A stretch of 64,000 bases of DNA from Symbiodinium natans (GCA_905221605.1 CAJNDS010002492.1:1-64000); one strand, 5' to 3'; counted from the first letter of the stretch, positions 21,682 through 33,872 are shown. Program-made: numbers and translations. Notes: generated by a model from the letters alone, not told the origin.

Positions 21682-23772
21682 CCTAATAATCCGGGAAAGT
21701 TGCCACAACTGAGGGGACGATTGTGCGACAGTAGCGGTTGATTGAGGACTTTTGACTTGGGGCTTCTTCACCTCGTTTAGGGTTTAGGGCTCTTTCTCCA
21801 TCCAAGAGAAACCGGCAGAGAAAATCCGGCGCCGTATCCTCCATCCGTCTTTGTTTCGGGGTGGCTTGTACGAAGCGAAAGCAACGCTTTTCGCGTGTTT
21901 CGCCACGACTATTTGAACCAGCTGCTATCCTGACTGCTATCAGCGGCTGAATGTAAGGTTTGTGATTTTAAGTATGTTCGGGCTGAGGGCTTGCACTTTG
22001 GGCTACTTTATGACATTCGAAGGCTTACCCTGGGGCCTCGGATCTAACCCTAAACCCTCTGAGGCGACTCAACGCATAAGATGCCTGGCTTGTTGAGCTC
22101 AGACCCCAAAAACCCAATTAACCCAAACCCTGAAGCCCAGCAAATAGAAGGACTAGACCCAGGAGTAACCTGCTGCAAAAAGGGTGCCCTTTTTTGTTTT
22201 AAAGGGGATCATAAGGGAACCTAAACCCGGAACAAGGGCCTACACTGTGTCCTAGAGAAACCCTCAACCCTCAACCCTAAACCCTGCCAAGGAGCACATC
22301 CAAAGAATGAATTGGACCACAAAGGAGGGGTGGCCTCGGTACTAGTCTTTAGGGGACCCTACCTTGGGCCCCATAAGGTTGTACCCTTGGCTTTGGGGAC
22401 CCCTTTTTTGGGGATTTAGGGTTAGGTTCTTTTTTAGGGTTTAGGGTTTAGGGCTTAGGGTTTGGGAAAGATCCTCTACTAAGTGGGGCCATATTCGGAG
22501 TATATCAAAATAGAACGCCAACCCCTCAAACCCGAAACCCTAAACCGCGCGCTTTTTTGGCGAACCGGCCCGTAAGCAGCGCGCCGCCACCGGAAATCAA
22601 CTCATGCAAGGTGTGAAGGCAGGAACTCTTGCAACTGGACTGCGAACGACTGCCCGGAAAAGCACACCCTAAACCCCTATAAACCCTAATGACACCGGTA
22701 AAACCATACAACAAATCCTAAGAACCTGCAACAGCCCTAAGCGCCCTTAACCATTCACTCTACTTTGGAGTAGACCCTGGAAAAAAGTACATACTTCTTA
22801 GGTGTAAGTGTAAGTAGCTACAAATAGGACCTAAGAACAAACAAAAAACATTAAAGTATAGTCCCTCAACCCCTAGACCCTAAACCCTAAACCCTAAGCC
22901 CTAAACCCTAAACCCAGTTCAGGCTTCACTGCTGCAGCAGGTGGCGTGCAGGCCAGAATCCGCGGTTGATGAGGCCGATCCGCCCCCCGTACCTGAACCC
23001 TAAACCCTAAACCCTAAACCTTAAACCCTAAACCCAAAACCCTAAACCCTAAACCCTACACCCCAGGATAAAGCGATTTTTGCCCACCCGTTTCGCAAGC
23101 GATTTAGGGTTTAGGGTTCAGGGTTCAGGGTTGAGGATCCTGCAAATAGGGACTGTGGGAATCCCCCGAAAATAGGGGCCCTTATACTCCAATAGTTGCG
23201 TGCTGATGTTTATGTGGATTTTTGGGCCCTAGATTTTGCCACCCGCCTAGCAAGCGCGCTGCACGTGACAGTTTTGTGCAGCTGATAAGGTTTGGGGTTT
23301 GGGGTTGAGGGTTTAGGGGTACCCGCAAGCCCTAAACCAAAAGAACTGTCAATGACCTGTGACAAGTTTTGGGGCAAAAGGTCAGAGCTACAGCCCCAAC
23401 CCAGAAATCTGGTGTGCACACTAGTCTGGTTTTCTTAGGGGCTGAACACCCTAGCCCAAAAACATTGTTAACCCTTTAATTGTACTAGGATTACAGAACA
23501 AAAAAGGCGAAAGGCTAACTACCCAGTCCCTAAGTTCTCAAAGCACCTTTTACTTGTAATAGGATTACATCTAACCCCAAAGGTTAAAACCCTAAACCCT
23601 AAACCCTAAACCCTCGACCCTAAACCCTAACTACCCAGCCAGGACACATTATCAGCAGCAAAGGAATGCTGAGAGGTCCAAGCCTCGGCGCGACGACATC
23701 CTACAAGCGGGGCTTGCTCCCAATTACCCCGGGTTTAGGGTTTAGGGTTTAGGGTTTAGGGTTTAGGGTTTA

Positions 23773-23867
23773 GGGATGTCCCCCTTATACTCACAGTCCT
23801 TAATCGGGATTATCATAGGTCCCCACGAACCATGAAGGACTGTTAGTACAAGGGGGAACGTCCCAAG
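23773..23867. mobile_element. Palindromic MITE, GATGTTCCCCTTATAC family
   Basis: The copy starts GGGATGTCCCCCTTATACTC and ends AAGGGGGAACGTCCCAA. It is inserted at the end of a TTTAGGG array, again coupling hairpin elements with heptamers. Confidence 0.8.
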
Positions 23868-24409
23868 GTTTAGGGTTTACGAGGGTTAGCCAGCGCTGCA
23901 GCCGATCCTGAAACCACTCTAAGCTTGAACGCCTCTCAACACGAGACTTCCCCAAACAAGCCCCTAAACCCTAAACCCTAAACCCTAATCCCTTTTTTCA
24001 CAAGGGACTCGACTGCTGGTCTAATCCCTAATCCCTAAATCCTTGGCCCTTGGACAGCCAAGCTGCACTGTGTAAAGCATCTGACCAACCAATTCCTCAG
24101 TGCACGTGTCTGACACACATATCTATAGCTTGCAGACGACGGGTTTGCACCTTCCCTTCCAGCACTAGCGCCACGATGATGTCGGATATTCCCAAGAACG
24201 ATTATCGCGCTTATTGCTGTTATGGCTCCTGCTACTCTGATTAGGATTCCGCATCTGCATATTGCTGATGTTCTGACCGTGGTTCCCATTCCTGCTGCTT
24301 TTACTATTGCTACATAATGATTATATTTGAATAACAACTAGAGAAACGGATGCATAACACACATACATACATACACACACACATACAGTAATAACTTCGT
24401 CACATATAT

Positions 24410-24431
24410 ATATATATGATATGATATGATA

Positions 24432-24500
<69 letters not shown>
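24410..24500. repeat. (ATGAT), (AAAT)n and (AT)n microsatellites
   Basis: A compound microsatellite; a similar compound is at 31,800-31,935, which also ends in (AG)n. Frames across it are repetitive artefacts. Confidence 0.95.
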
Positions 24501-24501
<1 letters not shown>

Positions 24502-24654
24502 CGTATTACGTATGCACATGCATGCACAACAGTACTGGATGTCGCACCAGCTAGCAGCAGCCCTCTCTTCAACCAAACTCCCTGCTGAGGTTTTTGAAGA
24601 ATTCATGGGTCCGAAGAACTGGGTCCGAAACGCTGGCGACTCAATGCTGCCCAA

Positions 24655-24794
24655 GCATCAATGACGAAGACCCGGTAGTGGAAGACTTCGGAGACTTCAC
24701 TGATCCAGCTTTCCAGGTCTTCATGGAAGATTTGTGCAGTGGCAGCATGACCCATGTCCGGGTCCATGTCCGACATCTCAGGACCAGGCTGTCG
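24655..24794 (+). CDS. Exon-like segment, acidic (strand uncertain)
   Basis: The plus strand reads INDEDPVVEDFGDFTDPAFQ, then VFMEDLCSGSMTHVRVHVR, up to CG|GTAGGG next to heptamers. The minus strand is equally open and protein-like (IFHEDLESWISEVSEVFHYR). I favour plus because the better-bounded exons downstream (25.2-26.9 kb) are on plus, but the strand is not secure. Confidence 0.4.
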
Positions 24795-25199
24795 GTAGGG
24801 TTTAGGGTTTGGAGTTTGGGTTTTAGGGTTTAGAGGGTTTTAGGAGTTAAGGGTCTACATATGGGGTTAATAGGGATTATTGAGAGGTTTCCGGGTTGCC
24901 TTAGCGTTCTTGGAGGTTCCCTCTACATGGTAAATGCACGTCCTACCAGCGACATGTCCCCCCCCCCCCCCTCCCCGCCCGCCCCACCTGACTGTTGGCT
25001 CTCAAGTGTCCTGATATTGAAACGCCCCGCAACGCTCCAGGCCTGATAGTTGCATGGTGGCTTGGCACTTCCTTGACAGCAACCCGGGAGTCAGGTAGAA
25101 AGCCTTTTGCAACAGGCTTACCACTTCGGCTCTTAGGTAGAAAGCCTAAACCCTAATCCTGAACCTGAGCTTCGAAACCTTAAGGGGTTTAGGGTCTAG

Positions 25200-25283
25200 G
25201 GTCACCTCAGACAGAACTGCCCCGATGTCTGTGTGTGAGGAAGCTTGGGAGGAGGACTTGCCTGAAGAGCTTGAAACCTTGTG
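25200..25283 (+). CDS. Exon upstream of an introner, acidic
   Basis: The plus strand reads APMSVCEEAWEEDLPEELET, then LW, and is cut by an inserted element. Splicing TG|GC...AG at 25,284-25,470 joins it in frame with the next exon to read LETLWFYEGLPTCLPSPAR. The other strand reads poorly. The product is unknown. Confidence 0.55.
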
Positions 25284-25470
25284 GCTCTATGACTTAGTAG
25301 CCCAGTAACCATATTATAACAAGGGCACCCATTTTTTTGGTTGGGCACTTTATAAGGGAACCAGAACCTAAACCATAAACCCTAAACCCTAAACCCTAAA
25401 CCCTAAACCCTAAACCCTAAACCCTAAACCCTAAACCCTAAACCCTAAACCCCAAAAAAGGGTACCACAG
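25284..25470 (+). mobile_element. Putative introner (CTTAGTAGCCCAG end) acting as a GC-AG intron
   Basis: The insert begins CTTAGTAGCCCAGTAACC and carries about ten CCCTAAA units. Its far end, GGGTACCACAG, is truncated relative to the family. GGCTCTATGA on the left and GGTTCTATGA on the right look like a target duplication with one change, and the left copy supplies the GC donor. Confidence 0.6.
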
Positions 25471-25563
25471 GTTCTATGAAGGCCTTCCAACTTGCCTCCC
25501 GAGCCCAGCCCGATGGCAAAAAAAACCCACGCCTGGGCAGATTCGCAAAGTGCGCCCGCAACA
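25471..25563 (+). CDS. Exon downstream of the introner, basic
   Basis: The frame FYEGLPTCLPSPARWQKKPT, then PGQIRKVRPQQ, ends before a second possible GC donor (CA|GCTAAAACCC) that leads into heptamers. It is phase-compatible with 25,200-25,283. Confidence 0.55.
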
Positions 25564-25599
25564 GCTAAAACCCTAAACCCTAAACCCTTTTGGACCCAG

Positions 25600-25775
25600 A
25601 CTCTGAACGTCAGCTGGCACGATGACAATTGCATCGACTTACTTCCAAGAACCGAAATGCAACATCCAAGAACATCAAGCGATCTCAACCTCAAGACCTG
25701 CAAATCGACGAGCCCACGAAACATCCTCCAACCGGCATATGGACAGCAGCACCCCGTGATCATGCCACAACGTGT
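25600..25775 (+). CDS. Exon-like segment
   Basis: The frame TLNVSWHDDNCIDLLPRTEM, continuing to QPAYGQQHPVIMPQR, follows TTTTGGACCCAG and ends at GTGAAC beside heptamers. Its phase relative to the preceding exon could not be reconciled, so either a small exon is missing or one boundary is wrong. Confidence 0.4.
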
Positions 25776-26260
25776 GAACCCTAAACCCTAAACCCTAAAC
25801 CCTAAACCCTAGAATCCTGCGGGCTGGAGGCCCGTCTCCAATTCCGTGTCCTGTGTGACTTCCTTCGGCGTGGCGGCGTTGAGGCAAGGGGGTGAGGATC
25901 TGAAGTTGAAAACCCTAAACCCTAAACCCTAAACCCTAAACCCTAAACCCTAAACCCTAAACCTGAGGTTGGGATGTGCGTAGAGGTCGTCCAGCTTCAT
26001 CTAGGGCTTCTACCTTGGACCCTTAAGCTTGTACCCTTGGGGGTTTTGGGGTCCCCTTTTTAAGGATCCCAAAGGTTGTATAAGGGCCATATTTAGGGTT
26101 TAGGGTTTAGGGTTTAGGGTTTAGGGATCAGGAGTATATTCAGGGGAACCTTCAGGGGTACAACCTTCGGGGTAGGAACCTTCATCGCTTGACTTGAGGG
26201 TTGCCAAGGTCGCTAAGGTTCCCTGCGCCCATCTCCTGCTACCCCCAAGCAGAACCCAGC

Positions 26261-26434
26261 CTCGGTAGCGCAGTAAGCATCTTATATTAAGGCTTACCCT
26301 CTTTGTGGGGTTGGTTACTTGTATAAGGGAACCCAGAATCCAAAAACAAGGGCAAAGGGTTAGGGTTTAGGGTTCAGGGTTCAGGGTTCAGGGTTTAGGG
26401 TTTAGGGTTTAGGGTTTACCACTGGGCTACCAAG
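26261..26434 (+). mobile_element. Introner-like element, CTTGGTAGCCCAG family
   Basis: Ends CTCGGTAGCGCAGTAAG and CACTGGGCTACCAAG are imperfect inverted repeats. The interior has GGTTACTTGTATAAGGGAACC as in the copies at 29,185 and 47,232, and a heptamer block. The flanks CAGC and AAGC match at three of four bases, so the target duplication is uncertain. Confidence 0.65.
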
Positions 26435-26608
26435 AAGCTTGAACAAAAACAGAGAATCGCAAACAGGCCTCCGGAATCACAGAGACCTGATCCACGGGCC
26501 GCTTTGTCTTCAGGTCCTTGCAAAGACAGCTCCACAAAGGGCTGGGGACTCAAAGATCCAAAGGAAGGGCTCAAGTTATGTTGTTTGTTTTTTTTGCCAC
26601 CCGCTTAG

Positions 26609-26678
26609 CTGACCTCTCGGACACTCTGCAGGGAAATTGGCTGAAATGTCTGACTGGATTCAAGACCTCATTGTTTGG
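26609..26678 (+). CDS. Exon with TTTTGCCACCCGC-type acceptor
   Basis: Twenty-two full codons (DLSDTLQGNWLKCLTGFKTS, then LF) lie between TTTTTGCCACCCGCTTAG and TTTGG|GTTTAGGG. The donor is the first unit of the downstream heptamer array. It leaves two bases (GG), completed by the first base of the next exon. Confidence 0.6.
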
Positions 26679-26764
26679 GTTTAGGGTTTAGGGTTTAGGG
26701 CTTAGGGTATAGGGCTTAGGGCTTTGGGTTCCGGGTTTAGGCTTTTGTTTTGCCACCCGCCCAG

Positions 26765-26940
26765 CACTCGGGCACACAGCGGGGGATACCTCAACCTCAG
26801 AGGGTCTCCACAAATTAAGGCATTGCGGGTTAGTTTCGGGCTGAATAATATGCACCCTTCCCACAATCAAGAGTCGCTGAACCTCAGGACCCAGACGTTC
26901 AGGCACAAACCCGCAAGTACTCCATTCGGCCTTTTTTGGG
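26765..26940 (+). CDS. Exon phase-compatible with 26,609-26,678
   Basis: After TTTTGCCACCCGCCCAG the frame TRAHSGGYLNLRGSPQIK continues about 55 codons to STPFGLFWGG. Its first base completes the GG left by the previous exon (GGC, Gly). The intron between them (26,679-26,764, 86 nt) is largely heptamers. The 3' limit is unclear; a stop occurs at about 27,018-27,020. The product is unknown. Confidence 0.55.
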
Positions 26941-27600
26941 GGGGATCCAGGGGCCTCTACACAATCATGTGTACCGATTTCGCTGGAAGTCTAGGAATAA
27001 CCACCCTTCCACAATCATAGGCTGTTACACGCTCAGGACCATCTCCAGTGTACGCCTGTATTGCCCTTGGGTAAACCACAGCAGACCACGAAACAAAAAG
27101 CACAAAGGAAGTAGCTTCGAGGTTGTGTAGGCTGGAGGACCCGTCTTCTTACAAGACTGCTGGTCGTTATTCGGGATATGCTGCATCTACTCCCCTTGTC
27201 CTTCAACATCAACCACCAGCATCTAGGACAGGGCTGGGATGTCTATCGTTCGGGGAGCAGGTCGACCCGAACGGCTGGTTGAAAAGACCATTGTCCCTAT
27301 GGTGGGTGCCGGCCAGCATGCACTGAACCCATGGACTGATAAGGGTGCCATGGCCCATCTCATGCCTCGAGTAGTGCGCGGTTGGGGTTCTTGGCTCTCT
27401 GTGCCGAGTTGCAGTGGACGCTAAAAATGCAATAAGCGCGCGGTTGCTGAAGCTACAGTGGGCACCAATTCCGAACCCTTGGCGCTGGGTGGCGCTTTGC
27501 TGCAGATTGCCCATTGACGACTCGAAGGGTGAAGTTTGAAGCCACGCGCGCGTTGCTGTTCGAGTGGCCTGTGTTTGCTTGGCTGTTTGCTCTGAATACA

Positions 27601-27710
27601 GTAGACTCCAGAAAGTTGGAGCATGGTTTAAGGGTGATTAGGGCTGGGATTCCCTTTAGTGTACCTTTTGGGGTATGGGGATAAGGATGTTCCAACTTTC
27701 CGGAGTTTAC
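27601..27710. mobile_element. MITE with about 21-bp inverted ends
   Basis: GTAGACTCCAGAAAGTTGGA at the left end is nearly complementary to TCCAACTTTCCGGAGTTTAC at the right end. It abuts the dispersed repeat at 27,711-27,820. Confidence 0.75.
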
Positions 27711-27820
27711 CTTGGCTGCACTCAGGAGGGTAGCTATAAATTAAACTTTTAGCTGCCTTAAGAAGAAACCCAATAAACCCAAAAAGGAAAGGATCTAAAG
27801 TTACAGTAAAGTACCACAAA
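27711..27820 (+). repeat. Dispersed repeat, copy 1 (CTTGGCTGCACTCAGG)
   Basis: About 110 bp that recur with a few differences at 46,134-46,246. Both begin CTTGGCTGCACTCAGGAGGG and end AGTACCACAAAG. No coding frame is conserved between them. Confidence 0.9.
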
Positions 27821-28307
27821 GTTACAGTCGTTCATACTAGGAAGCTAGGCAATGCCAGCTGACAAAGAGAAGTGAAACAGATTCCGATGAAGCTTCTCCC
27901 GGCGTGGATTCCTAGTGCGCATTCTCGCTCGAAGAACGGATCCGCAATGAGGAACCCTAAGCCCTAAACCCTAAACCCTAAACCCTAAGGAGCACATGCT
28001 TTTGGTTCAGCTGTTGCTCCTAATTGAGCCCGGCAGGGAACCTACAACGTGAAGTCAAACTTCTGGCCCTCGACCCTGCGAACTAAAGTCCTTAACCCCA
28101 AACATCCCCCCAGGAACATCAGAGTTGATGCCCCAAACCCTCAACCCTCAACCCTCAACCCTCAACCCTAAACCCTCACCCCTGTAGGCTGACAGAAGGC
28201 GGCGGGACCCTGAACCTGAACTCAACCTTGACGTCCGAGAATCCTCCTGGGACCAGGAAGCCGGCTGAGAGTCCACATCCTTGGGCAAGACTACAGGGGT
28301 GTGGGTT

Positions 28308-28425
28308 TAGGGGTTAGGGGTTAGGGGTTAGGGGTTAGGGGTTAGGGGTTAAGGGTTTAGGGTTTAGGGTTTAGGGTTTAGGGTTTAGGGTTTAGGGTTT
28401 AGGGTTTAGGGTTTAGGGTTTAGGG
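28308..28425 (+). repeat. Array switching from TTAGGGG to TTTAGGG
   Basis: Six units of TTAGGGG are followed directly by about ten units of TTTAGGG. The abrupt switch of unit type fits duplication of two different seeds. Confidence 0.95.
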
Positions 28426-28439
28426 CAATTATATACCAT

Positions 28440-28635
28440 TTGCTTAAGAACCCCAAAAGAATATTCTTCTTTATAAGGGCAAGACTACTATTTGCTTAAG
28501 AGCCCCAGAATAATCAATAATACTCTTCCTTATAAGGGTAATACAGGGAGATTAGTTACTACTTGCTTAAGAACCCCAAAGATAATAACACATCTTCTTC
28601 CTCATAAGGGCAATACAGGGATTATTTTTCTTTTA
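28440..28635 (+). repeat. Three imperfect copies of a TTGCTTAAGA-CCCC unit
   Basis: TTGCTTAAGAACCCC or close variants start at 28,440, 28,492 and 28,563, each followed by A/T-rich sequence and TATAAGGGCAA. It directly follows a heptamer array. Confidence 0.75.
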
Positions 28636-29184
28636 ACTTTTTGGGGGCCTCTTGAGCAAATAGTTGGAAGGCGCTGGCAGGCTTCAGGGCTGAGAGCCGC
28701 CTGTGGCTGAGGGTTTAGGGTTTAGGGTTTTAGGGTTTTAGGGTTTTCGGGTTTTAGGGTTTTAGGGTTTTGGGTTTTGGGTTTTGGGTTTTGGGGTGTC
28801 GCAGACGAGGTCTGCGTAGGGAATGGCAGCCAGCCAGGAAAAAAAGAAGGGTGCAGCTTTTGGGTTAAACGGGCTACCCTGGGTCATAGGTAGGATTTTC
28901 GGAGCTCTTCAGAGCTTCAGGGGCTTGGGGACAAGGGGCTTGGGGGTGACACTCTTCTGGAGGAAAAATCAAATCAAATGTCCCAGTTCTTGAGGGGCCC
29001 GTGCAGTTAGAGTGGAATTTGGTGTTTATGAAAGCTCACCGCCTCTAAGTCTGCAAAGAATCCCCCCCCCCCCCCGCCCGAAAACTGACCAAGCAGCAAC
29101 AACCTTCAGCTCACCATTCTCGCCTGGCCAGAGAGGGTTTAGGGTTTAGGGCTTAGGGCTTAGCGGAGCTGGAGCCATCTATGC

Positions 29185-29330
29185 CCTGGTAGCCCCAATC
29201 ACAATATTTGAATAGAGGTACCCTTATTATTTTTATTTATTTTTATTTTTGGGAGGGGGGGGCTGGTTACTTTATAAGGGAACCTTGAACCAAACAAAAA
29301 AAGGAAAAGGGTTACCACTGGGCTGCCAAG
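29185..29330 (+). mobile_element. Introner-like element, CTTGGTAGCCC family
   Basis: Ends CCTGGTAGCCCCAATCAC and GTTACCACTGGGCTGCCAAG are inverted repeats. The interior GGTTACTTTATAAGGGAACC is shared with 26,261 and 25,284. This copy has no heptamer array, so the array is not a required part of the element. Surrounding exons are not evident. Confidence 0.65.
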
Positions 29331-30928
29331 GTGTTTATCCGTTAGGGGCCGGGGTCTAGGCCTTGGTGGGGTTTAGGGTTTATAGCTTTATAGGTTTATA
29401 GGTTTACAGGGTTTATAAGGTTTACAGGGTTTATAGGGTTTTTGGGTTTGTGGGTTTATAGGTTTTTAAGGCTTTTTAGGTTTTTTAGGCTTATATCTTT
29501 ATAGGTTTATAGGTTTATAGGGTATGGGGTATAGGGCTTAGGGTTATCAGCTCGCGCCTTCGGAGTTGATGCATGCAGCAGGAGCACAGCCTCCCACAAG
29601 CTGGCAGCTGGGGGGTCTTTGCTTCGACTCGGAGCTTGCTTTCGCTAGGTTTAGGGTTTAGGGTTTAGGGTTTAGGGTTTAGGGTTTAGGGTTTAGGGTT
29701 TAGGAGCTGGCCAGAGAGCTGGGGCCCCAAACTTCAACCCTTGGAAGGTTGCCCAGCATCCACGCATCGGTAGCCCTAGAGATCGAAGGGAGTCGGCCGT
29801 CTCTGCAAGTTGACTTAGAGTTCTCAAGTCCGAACCACGACGCAGAGAGCCCCTGCCTGCCATAGCGAGGCGTAGTCTGGGGGCCCGCTGTGGACGAGGA
29901 TTCGTGTGAATCCTAAATGCTACGAATGCTACGCTGCTGCCGTCTCGTCACGTGAAGCATGGGCATGCGCGATTCATGCTGACTTTCATGTATTCCTCAT
30001 GACGTCTGACTTTGCTCTGCTTGTTGCACATATCAGACTCTTTTCTCAAGTTCCCATGCTGTTGGCCTGGGTGCCCATTCCAAGCTGCGAAGAGCAGGAT
30101 CGAGCAAAATGCAGTGCAGTTCGCCACTGACATGGTCTGCTTGCGCGATACCAGTACAGTCCATGGCAGGTTTGCCACCCTCGGGAGTTGACAGGTCTCA
30201 CCATGTCGCACCCAAAAACTTCTGTTCCAGATTAAGGCGTAAGCGCATGATGGCGTGATGAACTCGTTGTTTTGTCTTCAACGGCCCAGGTCCTCAGGCT
30301 AGGTCAGCAGTGCTTCAGCAAGTGAAACGATTTTTTCGCACTCCTCGCTGGAGAGGCCTCATCCACAGGGATATCTACAACCCGAATATGGGGGGACTCA
30401 GTGCTTAGAATAAGGGTCTTGGGATGTTATTAACGTAGAGTTATAACCGGGCCATAAGGGGATAGATGCGTAATTCTTCCGACCCCTTTGTTGGCCCCCA
30501 TCTCTGATGACCCTGAGCCCCTGTAGGCTGCACAACTTAGTTGCGGTTTAGGGCTTAGGGGACTAAGGCTAAGGCTTCTGAGGTTCTTTTTTTTCGCGGC
30601 CAGCCAATCCGGAGAGGTTTGGGTTCGTTGGGCCTGTGTCAGGCTAGAAATCCTAAACTCTGACATCCACCCTAAACCCTAACCCTAAACCCTGAACCCT
30701 TTTGCATCCGGGCTTGGGCAATCGGCCGGGGATGGAAGTCACCAATATCTAACTCTAAACCCTAAACCCTAAACCCGAAAAAGTACCCTGTCTAGACAGG
30801 CACTACGGGGTTGCAGCCTAGGAGGAAAGCCGTCACTTGGGGATTAGGATTCAGGGTTCCCTCCAAAGCTAAACCCTTCTGAGCAACGGACTTTGGAGGC
30901 TGCTGGCAAACATGCAACTTCTTAGAAG

Positions 30929-31028
30929 CTAAACCCTAAACCCTAAACCCTAAACCCTAAACCCTAAACCCTAAACCCTAAACCCTAAACCCTAAACCCT
31001 AAACCCTAAACCCTAAACCCTAAACCCC
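30929..31028 (-). repeat. CCCTAAA array, 14 perfect units
   Basis: Fourteen units without a variant until the last one (CCCCAAG). Similar long perfect arrays are at 31,545-31,632, 33,476-33,556 and 44,887-44,967. Confidence 0.97.
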
Positions 31029-32601
31029 AAGTCCTGAAGCAGCAAGCTTCAAAAGCCCACTGGACCAAGGCCGGCTCCAGTTCTGGGCGCCTTGACAATG
31101 GTAGCATGGGGACAGGCGCCGCCCATATCTTCCACCTCATCTTGTAGTGAGTTCGGGGGTTTAGGGTTTAGGGTTTAGGGTTTAGGGTCTAAACCCCAAA
31201 CCCGAAACCCTGAACCCTAAACCCGGAACCCTGGACCCTAAACCCTCCTTTAACCTTTTTGACTCCGATGACGCAACCCAAAACCCAACCCTAAACCTTT
31301 CTCGCATTCTTTAAAGTTTGAGGGGGGGTCCGAGGTGGTCTTGGGATGAACCTTTCAAGGTTCAGGACCTTTTGGGACATCAAAACCCTAAACCCTAAAC
31401 CCTAAACCTTTTGGGACATCAACGGGCATGGGCCCTAAAGGGTTTAGGGGGTGCAGCCCTGCGGTGCGAACCCCGTCAAGCCGGGGTGCCTGCCTTATCC
31501 GGGGTGTGTGTGCACATCGCGGGGAACAAGGTGCGTACCCAATTCCCTAAACCCTAAACCCTAAACCCTAAACCCTAAACCCTAAACCCTAAACCCGAAA
31601 CCCTAAACCCTAAACCCTAAACCCTAAACCCTCATTCTTGACTAAGAACCAGCAAGCTTCAAAGTGAGGGCCCTGGCATTTCCAGGATCGTCATCCACGA
31701 AGAGAAGCTTCGAGGCGGGGAGGCCTCTGGGCAGGTGCGGGAGATGCAGAGGTTTAGGGTTTAGGGCGGTTTTAGCTTCTTTTTGATATAATACGTGTAT
31801 ACATAAATAAATAATTCCATAAATATAAAAAACAAATAAATAAATAAATAAATAAATAAATATACAAATATATAAAAAATAAATATATATATATATATAT
31901 ATAATATATAAAGAAGAGAGAGAGAGAGAGATAGATTTCATATCATCGTGCAATATTGTTTGGGGGTTAGAGTATGAGTTACATTACCCACAACCTCGGC
32001 TTCACTGTGGCTCCGTTTTTCACAAGACAGAAACCCAAAGGGCACTTTGCCACTCGTCTAGCACCGCTCCATGGGGCTACCGCGCAGATGGAGGAGATCT
32101 CCATTCGTGCTAGTTCGGGTTTACGGTTTGGGTTTTGTTTTTCGGGAGGGTTGGATAGTTCAGGCAACTTATGCTAAACTCAGATGGGGATGATAGGGGG
32201 CAATCAACTCCTTTTGTGCCCATGAACCCGAAGCCCTAAACCCTAAACCCTAAAAGCAGCGCAACTTGCCCTCTGAGGCACCCGTCGAAGCCTTTGACTC
32301 AGCACTACCCCAAACCACCAAACCTCTAACCCTAAACCCTAAACGTCTAACTTCTAGCCCTAAACCCTAAACCCTAAACCCTAAACCCTAAACCCTAAAC
32401 CCTAAACTCTAAACCCTAAATTAAACCCTAAGCCCTTTTGCATCAGGCCAAACCCCACGCCCCTGCATGAATAAGAGCTTGGCACCCGGCGCAGAGCTGC
32501 CAGAATGCGCTCCCGGACGACGGCGCTCTTTGGCACCTCGTCGCCTGGGGAGCGCGACAAAACGTTTTAGGGCCCTACATTAAGAGTTTATAGGGATTAC
32601 T

Positions 32602-32698
32602 TTGGGATTATACTAACTTAACAGTCCTTAATAGGGATTCTAGTACCCCCTCTGACAACCCCATCAAGGACTGTTCGTATCAGGGGGAACATCCCAAG
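32602..32698. mobile_element. Palindromic MITE with damaged left arm
   Basis: The right arm AGGACTGTTCGTATCAGGGG with AACATCCCAAGG is intact, while the left arm has lost GATGTTCCCC. The downstream phrase TTTGGCACCCCACAG is followed by CTGGACGA, as at 45,561-45,582. Confidence 0.7.
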
Positions 32699-33475
32699 GA
32701 TTATCTTTGGCACCCCACAGCTGGACGATTATTATCTAAGGCTTAGGGTCCGGGGTTTGTACCTGCAACCCCAATTGCCTGCATTTTCATGGGTTGTACC
32801 TAGGTTTTTAAGGGGTAATTACTACTAAACTGTAGGTAATTCGGGTTACAGGCACGGGCGAACGGGTTTCTAGGGTTTCTGGGGTTTGGGGATCAGGTGG
32901 AGGGGGTGTCTGCTGAGAGACTCTGGCTTCTTGCTTCTTGCTTTCGGCTTTCGCGAGTCTAGCTTAGGGTTAGAATTTTGACACACGCTCGCTGCAAGCA
33001 GTTCAGGGATTTAGGATGTAGGCCTATCTTGTATGCACAGAGAGGGACGGAGGAAGTATTGAAGCCTAAACCCCTCTGTTTGAACTCCTAAGCTTCATAC
33101 CCTAAACCCTTATACGTTGTAACACAAGTACAGCTCCGATATCTTCTACGACCCTCCAACATCCTAAGATCCCAAGTTCTCAGCTGACGCTGTCGTTGGC
33201 TCATTTGTGACGGGCCTGTTCTGGGCTGTTGTTTTTTTTTCTTGGGGGGGGGGGGGCTTAAAAACTCCAAGCACTTTTTTTTGAGCAGGGGCTGCCGCGC
33301 ACCTTGCCCTGATCCTTCAGCTGCCACAATGTTTGCAAAACTCCTAAACCCTAAACCCTAAACCCTAAACCCTGAACCCTAGAACCAAAAAGCTGCAGGC
33401 AATCCAAGGGAACCATCTCGCGCTGCACCCTTTTCTGCCTTAACCCTGAACCCCAAGCCTGAGAATCTTGCGCCG

Positions 33476-33556
33476 CCCTAAACCCTAAACCCTAAACCCT
33501 AAACCCTAAACCCTAAACCCTAAACCCTAAACCCTAAACCCTAAACCCTAAACCCT
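33476..33556 (-). repeat. CCCTAAA array, about 11 units
   Basis: A perfect array between GCGCCG and TGCACTTTAAACTTT. The flanks are not coding by eye. Confidence 0.97.
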
Positions 33557-33872
33557 GCACTTTAAACTTTAAACCCCAAACCCCGCAAATCAGCAACAGA
33601 TGGGAGGCCAGGCCGAAGTCTTCAAATCCAAAGAGCAGCTCCGGATGGAAGAACCTGCTTCGCACCAGTTTCAGGAGGGGGGGTGGTGCCCGTGTTCAGG
33701 GTTTAGGGTTTAGGGTTTAGGGCTAAGGGTGTTTAGGGTCTAGGGGTTGGTCGACTTCGGCCTTTTGTTTGCAGGTTGGTTGGGGTGGGTCTAGGGCTGT
33801 TGCGCTCTCGTGTTCGTGCGCAAGTCGAGGGTTTTAGGGGCAGAATATTGGCCTAAGCCCACATGCTCAATC

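Larger units (their letters stand above)
19030..24650. other. Repeat-rich stretch without a confident gene
   Basis: The stretch holds a 480-bp heterogeneous heptamer block (20,128-20,609), degenerate GCGTTTCAGG repeats, four copies of a CCCATAGATAGAAT phrase, MITE-like palindromes at 21,560 and 23,773, and AAAT/AT microsatellites at 24.4 kb. Open frames on both strands at 19.1-19.5 and 24.05-24.34 kb show no domain. Confidence 0.55.

Noticed and set aside
24035..24337. 100-codon minus-strand frame
   Set aside because: An alternative minus frame there is equally open with Asn/Ser-rich content, so neither can be chosen; it ends in microsatellite sequence.
28440..28635. CRISPR-like array
   Set aside because: Only three imperfect copies with unequal spacing and unconserved repeat edges; the genome is eukaryotic.
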